Source of the DNA: Marinobacterium lacunae
GTDB lineage: Bacteria > Pseudomonadota > Gammaproteobacteria > Pseudomonadales > Balneatricaceae
Length of the DNA: 64,000 nucleotides
Direction of reading: 5' to 3'
Assembly (NCBI RefSeq): GCF_000705555.1
Contig: NZ_JMQN01000013.1
Location: 310,001-374,000 of the forward strand
Shown: positions 7,596 to 16,964 of the stretch, in pieces
Position numbering within the stretch: position 1 is the first letter of the stretch
Layout of the letters: every line of letters begins with the position of its first letter
Notes under the pieces: model-generated
Database searches by the model: none
Told to the model about the DNA's origin: nothing
What the model saw: the letters and a program-made list of their open reading frames with translations, nothing else
Translations under genes and position numbers: made by a program

Positions 7596-7781
7596 ATGGA
7601 TAATTTCGAAGTGAAATATGACCAGTTCAACCGTGTCGATGTCGACTACTACATCGAACTGGCCCGTAAAGAGCGCGCTGCTTATGTTGCCCAGCTGTTC
7701 CGCAACGTTTTCTTCAAGAAGTCCGAAAAGGGCGCCAAGACTCGCGTTGCCTACAACATCCAGCAATCACCGGCCGTTTAA
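7596..7781 (+). CDS. Conserved-looking small protein (61 residues, RSP_7527-like)
   Basis: MDNFEVKYDQFNRVDVDYYI opens a 61-residue hydrophilic protein whose centre, YIELARKERAAYVAQLFRNV, resembles small proteins annotated as RSP_7527 family or similar. The pattern of an amphipathic helix plus a basic tail (KKSEKGAKTR) would suit binding to RNA, membrane or a protein partner. AGGAG at 7585-7589 is correctly placed ahead of the ATG, and a promoter-like pair lies upstream, so expression is likely. It is divergent from the GcvA-like gene. No function is known to me. Confidence 0.7.
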   Translation: MDNFEVKYDQFNRVDVDYYIELARKERAAYVAQLFRNVFFKKSEKGAKTRVAYNIQQSPAV

Positions 7782-7890
7782 GCCTGTGATTGCGAGGCGG
7801 TCATAGACTCCGCCCGCGCAGCTTGACCTCTCCGGCAGAGTCCTCTGCCAACCAGAAAAGATCGGCGAAAACTCCATAACAACGCTGGGT

Positions 7891-10800
7891 TTACCCAGAC
7901 GCCTTTTCTGCGCCCGCCGCAGAGCGCCCATCTATCTTGTCCCCGCGTGCCAGCAGCGAGTAGTTGACCGGTACCAGCAGCAAAACCACCAGCATCGAAA
8001 AGCTGAGCCCACAAACAATGCTCACGGCCAGAGGCCTTAGCATCTCGGCACCTTCCCCGAAACCGATTGCCAGCGGCAACATACCAACCACCGTAGTCAG
8101 CGTTGTCATCAGAATCGGCCGCAACCGCAAGCGCGCAGCTTCCACGATGGCATCGTTACAGCGCATCCCCCGGTCACGAGCCAGCTCCACATACTCCACC
8201 AAGACGATGGCGTTGTTGACGACAATCCCGGCGAGCATGATCAGGCCCAGCCATACCGGCATCGACAACGGCAGGCCCAGCAGGTTGATCCCAAGCGCGA
8301 CACCGATCAGGCCGAACGGCACGCTGGTCATGATAACCAGCGGATTACGCAGCGACTCGTACTGCACCGCCATCACCACGAACACCAGGAACAGGGCCAG
8401 CACCAACAGCAGTTGGCTTGTCTGCTGCCCCTGTTGCAGAGTTTCGAGCCCACCACCGTCATAGAGCGTATAGCCGGCGGGCAGTTCCAGATCCTGCGTC
8501 AGGGCTTGTATCTGCCCGTACACACCTCCCAGTGTCGCCCCCTCGGCCAACGTTGCGCTGATTTCGACGATTCGCATCTGCCGGTCACGCTTGATCTCCG
8601 CCGGCGTGCGGGTCAATTGCAGATCGGCCACGCTGCCCAGATAGACGGGGGGCTGACCGGCACTGCCCGGGAACAGCAGTATCGACTCCAGATCCTGAGG
8701 CGTGGACGCCTCCTCGCGCGGCAGACGCAGGCGTACATCGTAGCTGCTGTCTCCGTCGATAAAATCGGTGATCACCCGCCCTTCCAGGGCAATCGCCATG
8801 GCGTCGGTGAGATCTTCCACCTCAAATCCAAGTGCAGCGGCACGGTCACGATCGATACGTATCTCCAGCTCCTGCTGCGTCTCTTCACTGGACCAGCTCA
8901 GGTTGCGTAACCCCTCCAGCGACTTCAGTCGATCCACGGTCTGGCGCGCGAGTTGATCGAGCCGTTCCAGATCCGGACCACTGATTCTCAGGCTGACATC
9001 GTCGTCACCGCCACTGGTGCGCAGGCCGCGAATACCCCGCTGACGCATACGCACCTTGAGGCCCGCAAACTTGAGTTCGCCGATCTCCTGGCTGACCCGC
9101 CGTATCCACTGGTCGGAGCTGACCTCACGCTGGTTCAGCGGCACCAGCTGAACCTGTATACGTGCACTGTTGCTGCGCTCGCTGGCTGAGCTGCCAAACA
9201 CCGCGCCACCACTGGTCGTGAACAGCGAGCGTGTTTCGGGTTGGGCCCGCACCAGCGCTTCAATACGCAGTACACGTTTATCGAGTTCATCAAGACGGGT
9301 ACCGGGATCGGCGGTTATCCACATGTACACTTCGCCATTATCCAGTGGCGGCAGAAACGCCTGCTGGCCACTGATGAAGGTTGGCAGCGACAGTCCCAGC
9401 AGTATCAGGAACACCAACACCACAAGCAGGCGCACCTTCAGGATCAGACCCACGACGCGGGCATACCCCTCGCCGAGCTTCGCCATCAGGCCATCGATAA
9501 AACGCCGGACGCGCCCCTCCTTGACGGTGTGTACGCGGGCCGCCAGCGCCGGAACCAGCGTCAGCGCTATGACCATGGACGCCAGAATGGCGGCCGATAT
9601 GGTGAAGATCAGCTCACGGAACAGCAGGCCGATCAGCCCACCGATGAACAGAAACGGCAGCACCGCCGCCAGGTTGGTGCTGGTCGAGGCGATGATCGCT
9701 GAATTAACCTCGGCCGCCGCGACGGCGGCATCCCGGCCCCGGTGTTCACCCTGACGCTGGTGACGGTAGATGTTCTCAAGCATGACGATGGTGTTGTCCA
9801 CCAGCATGCCAACACCGAGCGCCAGCCCACCGAGGGTCATGATATTGAGCGTGAGCCCGCCAAACCCCATCAGCACGAAGGTCACCATCACCGCGATAGG
9901 GATCGCGCTGCCGATGATCAGCGTCCGACGGACATTGCCCAGGAAGATATACACCACCGCCATCGACAGCAGCGCACCGCTGATCACGGCCAGCGTGGAG
10001 TTGTTCAGCGCCTGCCGGATAAAGACCGACTGATCCGATACCGGCGTAATCTGGATATCCTTGGGCAGCTGGTTGTTGCGGGCCAGCCAGTCAAGCTGGG
10101 AGAGTACCGCATCCGCCACAGCCACCGTGTTTGCGGTCGGCTGCTTCTGAAACGACAGCTTCACCGCCGGCACGCCGTCGGCACGAATCCGTATGCGCTC
10201 CTCCTGATGGGTATCGAGTACCTGAGCCACCTCGCCCAGCGCCACCGTCGTGCCGTCCTGCAGCCGAAGCGGCAATCGCGCCAGCGCTTCAACCGATTCG
10301 AAACGTCCGCTGATCTGACCAGCCAGCTCCTGACGGCTCATGCGCAAACGACCGGCGGGATCCTGTCGGTTGCCACGCTCGACCGCATCGACGATGTCCT
10401 GCATCTCAAGGCCCAGACCCGCCAACCGCTGTTGGTCGGGCAGGATCTGGATCTCCCTGACCAGCCCTCCACCCACCTCGACCGCGGCGATGCCCGGCAG
10501 GTTGATAAACCACTTGGCGAAGGTGTCCTCGCTCCAGCTGCGCAGCTCCACCGGGTCGCGCAGCGGTGAGCTGATGGCGAACTCCAATGCTGGTATCTGA
10601 GCCGGGTCGAGCTTGTAGATCACCGGGTTATCGACACTGTCCGGCAGCTGACGCCGGGCGCGATCCAGTCGGGTGCTGGCATCACGCAACGCAATATCGA
10701 TATCCTTGCCATAGGGGAAAGCAAGGTCCACGGAGCTGCGTCCCTGCTCCGTTTCAGACTCGATTGAGACCGCATCCTCGGTGATCGCCAGCTGCTCCTC

Positions 10801-11028
10801 AAGCACCTTGGTCACCTGATCTTCCATCACCCGCGCCGGTACGCCCGAGTCGGTCACCCGCACCCGGATCTCGGGATAGATCAGATGGGGTAAGAGGTCC
10901 ACCGATAATCGTCCCAACGCGAACAGCCCCAGCACGATCACCGCCAGTGCAATCATGGTGACGCCGACGGGGTGGCGAATCGACCAGCCGGCCAGTCCGC
11001 CGCCGTGCCTCAGTGGGTTAGGGCTCAT
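7891..11028 (-). CDS. RND efflux permease, HAE1-type
   Basis: 1,045 residues, the usual length of an inner-membrane resistance-nodulation-division pump. The N-terminus carries SIRHPVGVTMIALAVIVLG (first membrane helix), then periplasmic porter domains. Membrane helices follow with GGLALGVGMLVDNTIVMLEN, and the C-terminal half repeats the pattern (GLIMLAGIVVNNAIVLVEYV). The start at 11028 is chosen because it overlaps the adaptor stop by 11 bases, as is common in these operons; a longer frame upstream would run deep into the adaptor gene. It would export drugs, lipophilic compounds or metabolites with its adaptor; no outer-membrane channel gene is nearby. Substrates cannot be predicted. Confidence 0.93.
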   Translation of the reverse strand: MSPNPLRHGGGLAGWSIRHPVGVTMIALAVIVLGLFALGRLSVDLLPHLIYPEIRVRVTDSGVPARVMEDQVTKVLEEQLAITEDAVSIESETEQGRSSVDLAFPYGKDIDIALRDASTRLDRARRQLPDSVDNPVIYKLDPAQIPALEFAISSPLRDPVELRSWSEDTFAKWFINLPGIAAVEVGGGLVREIQILPDQQRLAGLGLEMQDIVDAVERGNRQDPAGRLRMSRQELAGQISGRFESVEALARLPLRLQDGTTVALGEVAQVLDTHQEERIRIRADGVPAVKLSFQKQPTANTVAVADAVLSQLDWLARNNQLPKDIQITPVSDQSVFIRQALNNSTLAVISGALLSMAVVYIFLGNVRRTLIIGSAIPIAVMVTFVLMGFGGLTLNIMTLGGLALGVGMLVDNTIVMLENIYRHQRQGEHRGRDAAVAAAEVNSAIIASTSTNLAAVLPFLFIGGLIGLLFRELIFTISAAILASMVIALTLVPALAARVHTVKEGRVRRFIDGLMAKLGEGYARVVGLILKVRLLVVLVFLILLGLSLPTFISGQQAFLPPLDNGEVYMWITADPGTRLDELDKRVLRIEALVRAQPETRSLFTTSGGAVFGSSASERSNSARIQVQLVPLNQREVSSDQWIRRVSQEIGELKFAGLKVRMRQRGIRGLRTSGGDDDVSLRISGPDLERLDQLARQTVDRLKSLEGLRNLSWSSEETQQELEIRIDRDRAAALGFEVEDLTDAMAIALEGRVITDFIDGDSSYDVRLRLPREEASTPQDLESILLFPGSAGQPPVYLGSVADLQLTRTPAEIKRDRQMRIVEISATLAEGATLGGVYGQIQALTQDLELPAGYTLYDGGGLETLQQGQQTSQLLLVLALFLVFVVMAVQYESLRNPLVIMTSVPFGLIGVALGINLLGLPLSMPVWLGLIMLAGIVVNNAIVLVEYVELARDRGMRCNDAIVEAARLRLRPILMTTLTTVVGMLPLAIGFGEGAEMLRPLAVSIVCGLSFSMLVVLLLVPVNYSLLARGDKIDGRSAAGAEKASG

Positions 11029-12073
11029 TCGGCTCACCCTCAAGACTGACCACCTCAACGCTCTGCCCCGGCACCAAACCGAGGAAGCCACGCGTCACAA
11101 CACGCTCACCAGGCGCCACCCCGTCGAGTATCTCGATACGGTCAGCCAGACGGCTGCCGGTCACCACATCGCGCCGTTCAACCTGAGCGCTGGCATTCAC
11201 CACATAGAGGAAGGATGTATTGTCAAAGCGCAGTGCACTGAACGGCACCAGCAGGCGCTCACGCGCGGCGGTCTGCAGGCGGACACGCACAAACTGACCG
11301 GCCCGGGCGCCATCAGGGATGGGACTCAACCGGATCTCCAGCGTGCCACGCCGGGTGATCGGGTCGACCTGTGGATAAATTCGGCTGACCAGCGCCGTTT
11401 GGGCTGCAGGCCCCAGCGCATCAATCACCACCTCCACCGGATCGCCCACACTCATCTGCGCCAGCACCAACTCGGACAGGCTGACATCGACCACCAGCCC
11501 CGCCGGATCGGCCAGCGTGAGCAGATGGTCATAGCGCTCGGCCACGTTGCCCGGCTCACTCAACCGTGCCGTTATCACCGCATCAAAGGGTGCCTTGATC
11601 TCGGTGTAGGAGAGCCGTGTCTGTAACAACTCAAGATCCGCCGCGGCCACTTCCGCTTCCGTTTCACGACGCAGCAACTCCTCGCGCGATACCAGTCGGT
11701 TGGCCGCCAGCTCACGCAGCCGTGCCAGATTCTGCTGCGCTTCGCGAAGGCTCGCCCGGGCACGGTTGTACTCCGAGCGCAGCAGTCGGTCATCGAGCCT
11801 GACCAGCAATTCACCGGATTTCACCCTGTCACCCGGATACCCGGGTAGCTGTGTAATCTGACCGGCTTCCTGAGTGTGGATCTCCACTTCACGGAGGTAA
11901 CGCAGTGTGCCGCTGCGGCTGCGCTCAAGCGATACCGTCGACAGCCTGGCATCGATCGTCTCGACCAGATGCACCCTGGGCCCGCCCGAGCGGCCTGTGG
12001 CCGCTGGCTCCTCCTGAGTGCAGCCAACGACCAGCAGTCCCGCCAGCACCAACAGCACAGCTTTCATATTCAT
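11018..12073 (-). CDS. RND periplasmic adaptor (membrane-fusion) lipoprotein
   Basis: 351 residues. A lipoprotein signal with lipobox LVVGC (Cys18) anchors it to the inner membrane. The barrel-sandwich/lipoyl segments (EVEIHTQEAGQITQL and YTEIKAPFDAVITARLSEPG) flank an alpha-helical hairpin rich in R, A, E and L at about residues 100-150, the typical order for HlyD/AcrA-type adaptors. It bridges the pump encoded just downstream to an outer-membrane channel that must be supplied from elsewhere. Its start is 25 bases after the HD-GYP stop. Confidence 0.93.
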   Translation of the reverse strand: MNMKAVLLVLAGLLVVGCTQEEPAATGRSGGPRVHLVETIDARLSTVSLERSRSGTLRYLREVEIHTQEAGQITQLPGYPGDRVKSGELLVRLDDRLLRSEYNRARASLREAQQNLARLRELAANRLVSREELLRRETEAEVAAADLELLQTRLSYTEIKAPFDAVITARLSEPGNVAERYDHLLTLADPAGLVVDVSLSELVLAQMSVGDPVEVVIDALGPAAQTALVSRIYPQVDPITRRGTLEIRLSPIPDGARAGQFVRVRLQTAARERLLVPFSALRFDNTSFLYVVNASAQVERRDVVTGSRLADRIEILDGVAPGERVVTRGFLGLVPGQSVEVVSLEGEPNEP

Positions 12074-12098
12074 CTAAAGGGGCTCCCTGGATAAGCCT

Positions 12099-13484
12099 TT
12101 ATCCGACCGCCACCAATGCGGGCAGTTCCTGATCCATCTCCAACCGCTTGAGGGCACGCTTGAGTGCCTCAAAACAACGTCCATCAATGGCCGTACCGAT
12201 CTCCCGCTCCATGATCTCAAGCGCCTTGGGCACCGGAATCGGCGCCCGGTAGGGCCTATCGGCGGTGATCGCATCAAATATATCGGCCGTCGTGATGATG
12301 CGTGTTTCAAGTGCAATCTCATCGGCGGACACCCCTCGGGGGTAGCCTTTGCCATCCAGACGTTCGTGGTGGGCCGCCGATACTCTGGCCAATTCCGAAA
12401 AGGCGCTGATGCGCGAGAGTATCTCTTCGGTAAAGCGCGCATGATCGCGCATCGCGACCCACTCCGCCTCATCCAGCTTGCCCGGCTTGTCGAGTATTGA
12501 ATTGCTGACGCCGAGCTTGCCGATATCATGCAGCAGCGCCCCACGCTTTAACCAGCGCCTGCGCGCAGGCTCGATCTCCAAAGACTCGGCGATCAGGTCA
12601 GTGTACAGCCCCACCCGCTCACTGTGGCCTGCGGTGTACGGGCTTTTGGAGTCGACCACCTGACCGAACGCGGCGGCGATCTCATCCATATAATCGTCAT
12701 CGAGCGCAATCTCGGCATCGGCCGGTTCCAGCGACAATACGCGGCTCGACAACGCATCGCTGGCCAGTACTGCCCAAAACGCGCGATCGTCTGCGAGGCG
12801 TGTCATCGCATCCACCAGCACCGGATCGAACCAGCTGCCGCTACGGGCCTGAACTTCACGAACCGCCGCGTCGACACCCCCTGCGAACTGGAACACATCG
12901 ACAACCTGCGCCAGCAGCGCAATGCGTGCGTACAGCGGGATCGCCTCGCCCGCGAGGCCGTCGGGCTTGCCGCCACCGTTCCAGTGCTCATCGAGGGCGT
13001 GGATGCCCAGCGCGACAGGCTCGGGGAAGCGCAACTGGCGCGCGATGGCCGCACCGCGTTCGCACCGGGTCTGGATCAACTCGGTGGCCAGTTCCTCGCC
13101 GTTACGGATGATAGTGAGCAGGGTACGAAAGCGCTCGGCGACGCCTGCGCTGAGGCCGGTATGCCCCAGTACGAAGCGCACCACCTGCGACAGACTGCCG
13201 TCCACCTGTTTGAAATCATGCTTGAAACGCAGGTCGTCGGTGCGATACAGCTCGCAGATTCGTGCCGCGTTGCTGCTGCAGCCAAGATCTTTCAGCAGCA
13301 GCGTGTAATAGAGTTCCCAGCGCTGCCCGGCGTCCAACTCCAACTGATCGGCGATCCCCATTCCGATCCAGCAACAGCGCATGCAGTGTCCCGCCGGCTG
13401 GCCCTCGGTCATGTCCAGCGCATGACTCAATGCCGCTATCAGCTCGGCCAGCTTAAGCCCGCCGACGGTATCGAATCGCTGCAT
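12099..13484 (-). CDS. HD-GYP-domain protein with a degenerate first module
   Basis: 461 residues. The C-terminal half carries a complete HD-GYP signature: the HD pair at 319-320 in LLHDIGKLG, HHERLDGKGYPRG at 372-384 and DIFDAITADRPYR at 401-413. These define a cyclic-di-GMP phosphodiesterase or related HD hydrolase. The N-terminal half repeats the layout in eroded form: LLLKDLG replaces HD at 62-68 and HWNGGGKPDGL replaces GYP at 167-177. That half is probably regulatory. GAGGAG stands 6 bases before the ATG. The same-strand adaptor and pump begin 25 bases downstream, so all three likely form one transcript. Confidence 0.88.
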   Translation of the reverse strand: MQRFDTVGGLKLAELIAALSHALDMTEGQPAGHCMRCCWIGMGIADQLELDAGQRWELYYTLLLKDLGCSSNAARICELYRTDDLRFKHDFKQVDGSLSQVVRFVLGHTGLSAGVAERFRTLLTIIRNGEELATELIQTRCERGAAIARQLRFPEPVALGIHALDEHWNGGGKPDGLAGEAIPLYARIALLAQVVDVFQFAGGVDAAVREVQARSGSWFDPVLVDAMTRLADDRAFWAVLASDALSSRVLSLEPADAEIALDDDYMDEIAAAFGQVVDSKSPYTAGHSERVGLYTDLIAESLEIEPARRRWLKRGALLHDIGKLGVSNSILDKPGKLDEAEWVAMRDHARFTEEILSRISAFSELARVSAAHHERLDGKGYPRGVSADEIALETRIITTADIFDAITADRPYRAPIPVPKALEIMEREIGTAIDGRCFEALKRALKRLEMDQELPALVAVG

Positions 13485-13601
13485 ATGCCTCTCCTCAGAT
13501 CCAGCTACCTGCCCCTACTACTTGTAGTCGCACAATGCCGTATCGGACCACTTTCCCGTTATCCTGCCTGAGGCGGTGACGTCAGGGAAGCGGTAACGGA
13601 G

Positions 13602-14474
13602 TTAGGCTGCACGCCTGCCAACAGGCGTTACGCTCCACTGCCGGTTCAGCCAGAGTGATAGCAGGATAACCGCCCCGCCTAACCCCAGTCTCAGCAGATC
13701 AGCGTCGCGATTCCACAGCACCAGGTTGACCACCAGCCCGGCCGGGATCAGTGCATTGTTCATGATCCCCAGCGTGCCGCCATCGACCAGTGTGGCGCCC
13801 TTGTTCCAGAGGTAGAAGCCAAGCCCCGATGCCGCCAGCCCGAGCCATGTCAGAACACCCCACTGCACCGGCGTCTGCGGCAGACGCTCCGGGTTACCCA
13901 GCAGCAGAAAGGCGGGCAGCACGACGGCAAGCGCACCGATATAGAAGAAGCCGAAGCTGCGATACAGAGGCCCCTCTACCGCGTAGCGCCGCACAAGATG
14001 CGCATACCCCACCTGCCCGGCGGCGAAGGCGGCGTTGGCCAGCTGAAGAATCATGAAGCCCAGCAAATAGTCATCCGAGATACCGTCGTAACGAATGATC
14101 CCCGCACCGACAACGGCCAGTGCCGTCGCGGCCAGAGGCCCGAGGCTGAAACGCCCTTTCAGCCCCTCATCAATCATCGCCACGTAGAGCGGCGTGGTAA
14201 TTGTGAACAACAGCACCTCGGGCACCGTCAGATGTTCAAACGAGAGGTAGAGACACACATAGGTGATACCGAACTGCAGGGCTCCGGTGAGCATGATGCC
14301 GCCGACAAGGCCTGCGGCCATACCCCGCCAACGCAGCAATGGCAGGAACAGTGCACCGGCGATCACGATACGGGTCAGCACGGCGAAATAGCTGTCGACC
14401 CGACCGGCCAGATATTCACCGATCAGACTGAACGAGAACGCCCAAAGCAGCGTGACGAAAATCAGGTATCGCAC
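13602..14474 (-). CDS. DMT-superfamily (EamA) transporter
   Basis: 290 residues, about ten hydrophobic segments and two EamA repeats, typical of drug/metabolite transporters. MRYLIFVTLLWAFSFSLIGE at the N-terminus and the FGITYVCLYLSFEHLTVPEV stretch resemble the carboxylate/amino acid/amine exporters. It starts at a GTG at 14474 with GGAG 6 bases before. The substrate is not predictable. It lies between the HD-GYP gene and fba; the fba terminator at 14543-14575 separates it from the glycolytic run. Confidence 0.85.
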   Translation of the reverse strand: MRYLIFVTLLWAFSFSLIGEYLAGRVDSYFAVLTRIVIAGALFLPLLRWRGMAAGLVGGIMLTGALQFGITYVCLYLSFEHLTVPEVLLFTITTPLYVAMIDEGLKGRFSLGPLAATALAVVGAGIIRYDGISDDYLLGFMILQLANAAFAAGQVGYAHLVRRYAVEGPLYRSFGFFYIGALAVVLPAFLLLGNPERLPQTPVQWGVLTWLGLAASGLGFYLWNKGATLVDGGTLGIMNNALIPAGLVVNLVLWNRDADLLRLGLGGAVILLSLWLNRQWSVTPVGRRAA

Positions 14475-14542
14475 CTTCTACTCCTTTATTCATGTCGCGC
14501 CCGCCGAACGCGACGACTCAATCCATAACGGGGGCGGTGACA

Positions 14543-14575
14543 ATGAAAAAAGGCGGCCATCGGGCCGCCCTTTTA
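14543..14575 (-). terminator. Rho-independent terminator after fba
   Basis: GGCGGCC at 14552-14558 pairs with GGCCGCC at 14563-14569 around ATCG, flanked by A-rich and T-rich tracts on both sides. Read on the minus strand it follows the fba stop and carries a T-run; it is likely functional in both directions. Confidence 0.85.
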
Positions 14576-14589
14576 CTGATGGATGCCGA

Positions 14590-15654
14590 TCAGTTGACCT
14601 TGGCGTCCAACTTACCCGCTTCGTAGGCAACCGCCATATCTTCCAGCGAGATCGCCTTGATTTTGCTGGCATTCCCGGCGGTACCGAACGCTTCATAGCG
14701 GGCGATACAGATATCGCGCATCGCCGAGATGGTTTCCTTGAGGAATTTGCGTGGGTCGAATTCGGACGGGTTCTGCGCCATGAAACGGCGCACCGCACCG
14801 GTGGAGGCCAGGCGCAGGTCGGTATCGATGTTGACCTTGCGTACACCGTACTTGATGCCTTCAACGATCTGCTCGACCGGAACACCGTAGGTTTCCGGAA
14901 TCTCGCCACCGAACTCGTTGATGATCGCCAGCCACTCCTGAGGTACGGAGGAGGAGCCGTGCATCACCAGATGGGTGTTGGGGATACGGGCATGGATCTC
15001 CTTGATCCGGCCGATCGCCAGAGTGTCACCGGTGGGTGGCTTGGTGAACTTGTAGGCACCGTGTGAAGTACCGCAGGCGATCGCCAGCGCATCCACATTG
15101 GTGGCCTTAACGAATTCGGCCGCTTCGTCCGGATCGGTCAGCATCTGGTCGTGGGACAGGACGCCCTCGGCGCCGATACCGTCCTCTTCACCGGCCATAC
15201 CGGTTTCCAGAGAGCCCAGGCAACCCAGCTCACCCTCGACGGAGACACCGCAGGCATGCGCCATTTCGACGGTGCGACGGGTCACATCCACGTTGTACTC
15301 ATAGCTGGTCGGCGTCTTGCCATCCGTGCCCAGCGAGCCGTCCATCATCACAGAGGAGAAACCCAGTGCGATGGAACGCTGGCAGACAGCCGGGCTGGTG
15401 CCGTGATCCTGATGCATACACACCGGGATGTGCGGAAACTCTTCGATCGCCGCCAGAATCATGTGCTTGAGGAAGTTAGAACCGGCGTATTTACGCGCGC
15501 CTGCAGAGGCCTGCACGATCACCGGCGAGTCGGTCTGAGCCGCCGCTTCCATGATGGCACGCATCTGTTCGAGGTTGTTGACGTTAAACGCCGGAATGCC
15601 ATAGCCCTGTTCGGCAGCATGGTCCAGCAGCTGACGCATGGAGATCAGTGCCAT
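14590..15654 (-). CDS. fba: Class II fructose-bisphosphate aldolase
   Basis: 354 residues. It splits fructose 1,6-bisphosphate into dihydroxyacetone phosphate and glyceraldehyde 3-phosphate, or runs in reverse, using a divalent metal. [15 protein letters not shown] holds the metal-binding His, [13 protein letters not shown] and [10 protein letters not shown] are the other hallmark stretches, and KVNIDTDLR marks the substrate loop. The sequence fits the CbbA/Calvin-type subgroup found in Pseudomonas-like organisms. It is the last of four co-oriented carbon-metabolism genes (tktA, epd, pgk, fba); a hairpin lies in the 78-base gap after pgk. Confidence 0.96.
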   Translation of the reverse strand: MALISMRQLLDHAAEQGYGIPAFNVNNLEQMRAIMEAAAQTDSPVIVQASAGARKYAGSNFLKHMILAAIEEFPHIPVCMHQDHGTSPAVCQRSIALGFSSVMMDGSLGTDGKTPTSYEYNVDVTRRTVEMAHACGVSVEGELGCLGSLETGMAGEEDGIGAEGVLSHDQMLTDPDEAAEFVKATNVDALAIACGTSHGAYKFTKPPTGDTLAIGRIKEIHARIPNTHLVMHGSSSVPQEWLAIINEFGGEIPETYGVPVEQIVEGIKYGVRKVNIDTDLRLASTGAVRRFMAQNPSEFDPRKFLKETISAMRDICIARYEAFGTAGNASKIKAISLEDMAVAYEAGKLDAKVN

Positions 15655-15700
15655 ATCGATTCACCCTTGGATTGTCTGTTTCCGTATAACTGTTTGCGAA

Positions 15701-15724
15701 AGCTCCGGTCAGGCCGGAGCTCGC
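15701..15724 (-). terminator. Hairpin between pgk and fba
   Basis: AGCTCCGG at 15701-15708 and CCGGAGCT at 15714-15721 form an 8-bp stem with a 5-base loop. On the minus strand only TTTCG follows, so it may be a leaky terminator or an mRNA-stabilising hairpin. Confidence 0.45.
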
Positions 15725-15732
15725 TCGTTTTC

Positions 15733-16899
15733 TTACTGTGCTGCGCGCTGCTCCAGCATCGCAACCGCTGGCAGCGTCTTGCCCTCGACAAACTCGAGGA
15801 ACGCACCGCCACCGGTGGAGATGTAGGAGACCTTGTCAGCGATGCCGTACTTGTCCACCGCTGCCAGCGTGTCACCGCCACCGGCAATGGAGAAACCTTC
15901 ACTGTCGGCGATCGCCAGCGACAGGGTTTTGGTACCTTCGCCGAACTGGTCGAACTCGAACACGCCCACCGGGCCGTTCCAGATAATGGTACCAGCACCC
16001 TTGAGCAGGCTGGCCAGATTGGCCGCCGACTGCGGGCCGATATCGAGAATCATGTCATCCTCGGCCACATCATCCACCGACTTGATGGTCGCTTCTGCGG
16101 TTTCGGCAAACTCTTTCGCCACCACAACATCCACCGGCAGCGGAATGCTGACCTTGGCCATCAACGCCTTGGCGGTGTCGATCAGATCGTGCTCGCACAG
16201 CGACTTGCCCACCGGCTTGCCGGCCGCCGCCAGAAAGGTGTTGGCGATACCGCCACCGACGATCAGCTGATCACATGTCTCTGACAGCGCATTGAGGACC
16301 TCAAGTTTAGTCGAAACCTTGGAACCACCCACAATTGCCGCCATCGGCCGTGCCGGGTTGTCCAGCGCCTTGCCGAGGGCCTCCAGCTCATTGGCCAGCA
16401 GGGGACCGGCACAGGCCACCGTCGCGAATTTGCCGACACCGTGAGTAGAGGCCTGGGCGCGGTGCGCGGTACCAAAAGCGTCCATGACGTAGACATCGCA
16501 CAGCGCGGCCATCTTTTTCGACAGCTCCTCGTTGTCCTTTTTCTCGCCCGGATTGAAGCGCACATTCTCAAGCAGGACCAGTTCGCCTTCGCTCAGCTCG
16601 AAACCGCCGTCGAGCCAATCCTTGACCAGCGGTACTTCGCGGCCAAGCAGCTTGCCGATATGCGCAGCAACGGGTGCGAGAGAGTACTTTTCTTCGTACT
16701 CGCCCTCGGTCGGACGGCCCAGGTGAGACATCACCATCACTTTAGCGCCCGCTTTCAGCGCCATCTCGATAGTCGGCAGCGAAGCGCGGATACGCGCGTC
16801 GGAGGTTACCTGACCATCCTTAACCGGAACGTTGAGATCTTCACGAATCAGCACGCGTTTGCCTGCCAGATCCAGATCGGTCATCTTCAGTACGCTCAT
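15733..16899 (-). CDS. pgk: Phosphoglycerate kinase
   Basis: 388 residues, full length. It transfers phosphate between 1,3-bisphosphoglycerate and ADP in glycolysis. The N-terminal signature [38 protein letters not shown] (substrate arginine loop), and the C-terminal nucleotide loops [12 protein letters not shown] and [13 protein letters not shown] are all present, as is the [12 protein letters not shown] motif. GGGA 7 bases ahead supports the ATG at 16899. It sits between epd and fba in the same orientation, the order seen in many gammaproteobacteria. Confidence 0.97.
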   Translation of the reverse strand: MSVLKMTDLDLAGKRVLIREDLNVPVKDGQVTSDARIRASLPTIEMALKAGAKVMVMSHLGRPTEGEYEEKYSLAPVAAHIGKLLGREVPLVKDWLDGGFELSEGELVLLENVRFNPGEKKDNEELSKKMAALCDVYVMDAFGTAHRAQASTHGVGKFATVACAGPLLANELEALGKALDNPARPMAAIVGGSKVSTKLEVLNALSETCDQLIVGGGIANTFLAAAGKPVGKSLCEHDLIDTAKALMAKVSIPLPVDVVVAKEFAETAEATIKSVDDVAEDDMILDIGPQSAANLASLLKGAGTIIWNGPVGVFEFDQFGEGTKTLSLAIADSEGFSIAGGGDTLAAVDKYGIADKVSYISTGGGAFLEFVEGKTLPAVAMLEQRAAQ

Positions 16900-16964
16900 C
16901 GCAGTTTCCCGTAAGTTTATTTAAATCGTTGTATAAGGTATCGGCCAAGCCATGTTCGCACGGC

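Noticed and set aside
15151-16284. 377-codon plus-strand frame
   Set aside because: Antisense to fba and pgk; no domain motif, typical of GC-rich shadow frames.
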